Assembly: GCA_963699085.1 (NCBI GenBank)
Contig: CAVOTH010000004.1
Location: forward strand, 124,001 to 188,000
Direction of reading: 5' to 3'
Length of the DNA: 64,000 nt
Origin: Bog-756 sp963699085
Lineage (GTDB): Bacteria > Actinomycetota > Acidimicrobiia > Acidimicrobiales > RAAP-2
Below are positions 63,873 to 64,000 of this stretch, one piece after another. The notes beneath the pieces are model-generated. The model ran no database searches, was not told the DNA's origin, and worked only from the letters and a program-made list of their open reading frames with translations. The position numbers and the translations under genes are program-made. Each line of letters opens with the position of its first letter. Positions within the stretch are counted from its first letter, which is position 1.

Positions 63873-64000
63873 TCAGTGCAGGGCGCCGTCCAGGGCAGCC
63901 ACCTGGGAGGCCCGGAACTGCCGGACGACCGTCGCTTTGGCCACCAGGTCGAACCCGTGGAATGCCACCGGGCACCTCGACGACAGCGCACTCGACGCCG
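63873..64000 (-). CDS. Partial hypothetical protein, C-terminal end
   Basis: The last 42 residues of a minus-strand gene that continues beyond the window: PVAFHGFDLVAKATVVRQFR followed by a short helix and a stop. The composition is protein-like and free of stops in this frame only. Too short to name. Confidence 0.4.
   Translation of the reverse strand, partial: ASSALSSRCPVAFHGFDLVAKATVVRQFRASQVAALDGALH

Overview
The window is high-GC DNA with GTG, TTG and possibly CTG starts and frequent GTGA/ATGA stop-start overlaps. It is rich in TetR regulators, acyl-CoA metabolism, SDRs, cytochromes P450 and [3Fe-4S] ferredoxins. This fits a chromosomal segment of an actinobacterium, most likely an environmental lineage near Acidimicrobiia (inference; no rRNA or tRNA gene was seen).

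Layout. 0.06-8.7 kb: housekeeping and redox genes (histone-deacetylase-like amidohydrolase, DsbA-like protein, aldo/keto reductase, NTF2-like protein, SixA-like phosphatase), the cell-wall pair MurL-MurD2, a redoxin, a [3Fe-4S] ferredoxin and a LOG-family protein. 8.5-19 kb: lipid or alicyclic catabolism (acyl-CoA dehydrogenase, acyl-CoA thioesterase, SDR, P450, TetR, acyl-CoA ligase, TetR, SDR, fused alpha-beta E1 dehydrogenase). 19-28.9 kb: an accessory, visibly less GC-rich region with a flavoprotein, hydrolase, TetR-like regulator, GNAT, methyltransferase, kinase and MTHFR-like genes, plus remnants (FtsX-type permease, chloramphenicol-phosphotransferase-like fragment, alcohol dehydrogenase with an internal deletion) and small unknown ORFs. 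28.9-42.1 kb: a catabolic island (acyl-CoA dehydrogenase, class II aldolase, SDRs, amidohydrolase, cyclase, Baeyer-Villiger monooxygenase, Rieske oxygenase, TauD-like dioxygenase, carboxymuconolactone-decarboxylase-like protein, SRPBCC, ABM and LLM monooxygenases). 42.5-47.6 kb: a Liv-type ABC uptake system with a fused LivH-LivM permease. 47.7-51.4 kb: ferredoxin, MarR, cobalamin-binding-like protein, and the agmatine deiminase/N-carbamoylputrescine amidase pair for putrescine. 51.4-56.5 kb: secreted and small proteins, a patatin remnant and several short tandem duplications. 56.6-63.8 kb: fused isobutyryl-CoA-type mutase (IcmF), a small unknown protein, acyl-CoA ligase, P450 and TetR.

Regulation. 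Three kinds of operator-like palindrome can be read directly. A TGTACCGACCGGTACA-like site lies in three divergent promoters and upstream of the Rieske/BVMO pair. A perfect 20-bp palindrome lies in front of IcmF. An 8-7-8 inverted repeat lies in front of the last P450-TetR operon.

Caution. About a dozen otherwise well conserved genes are broken by single-base frameshifts, mostly in short G or C runs. This looks more like residual consensus error than biological decay. Those genes are given as full spans with the break located.
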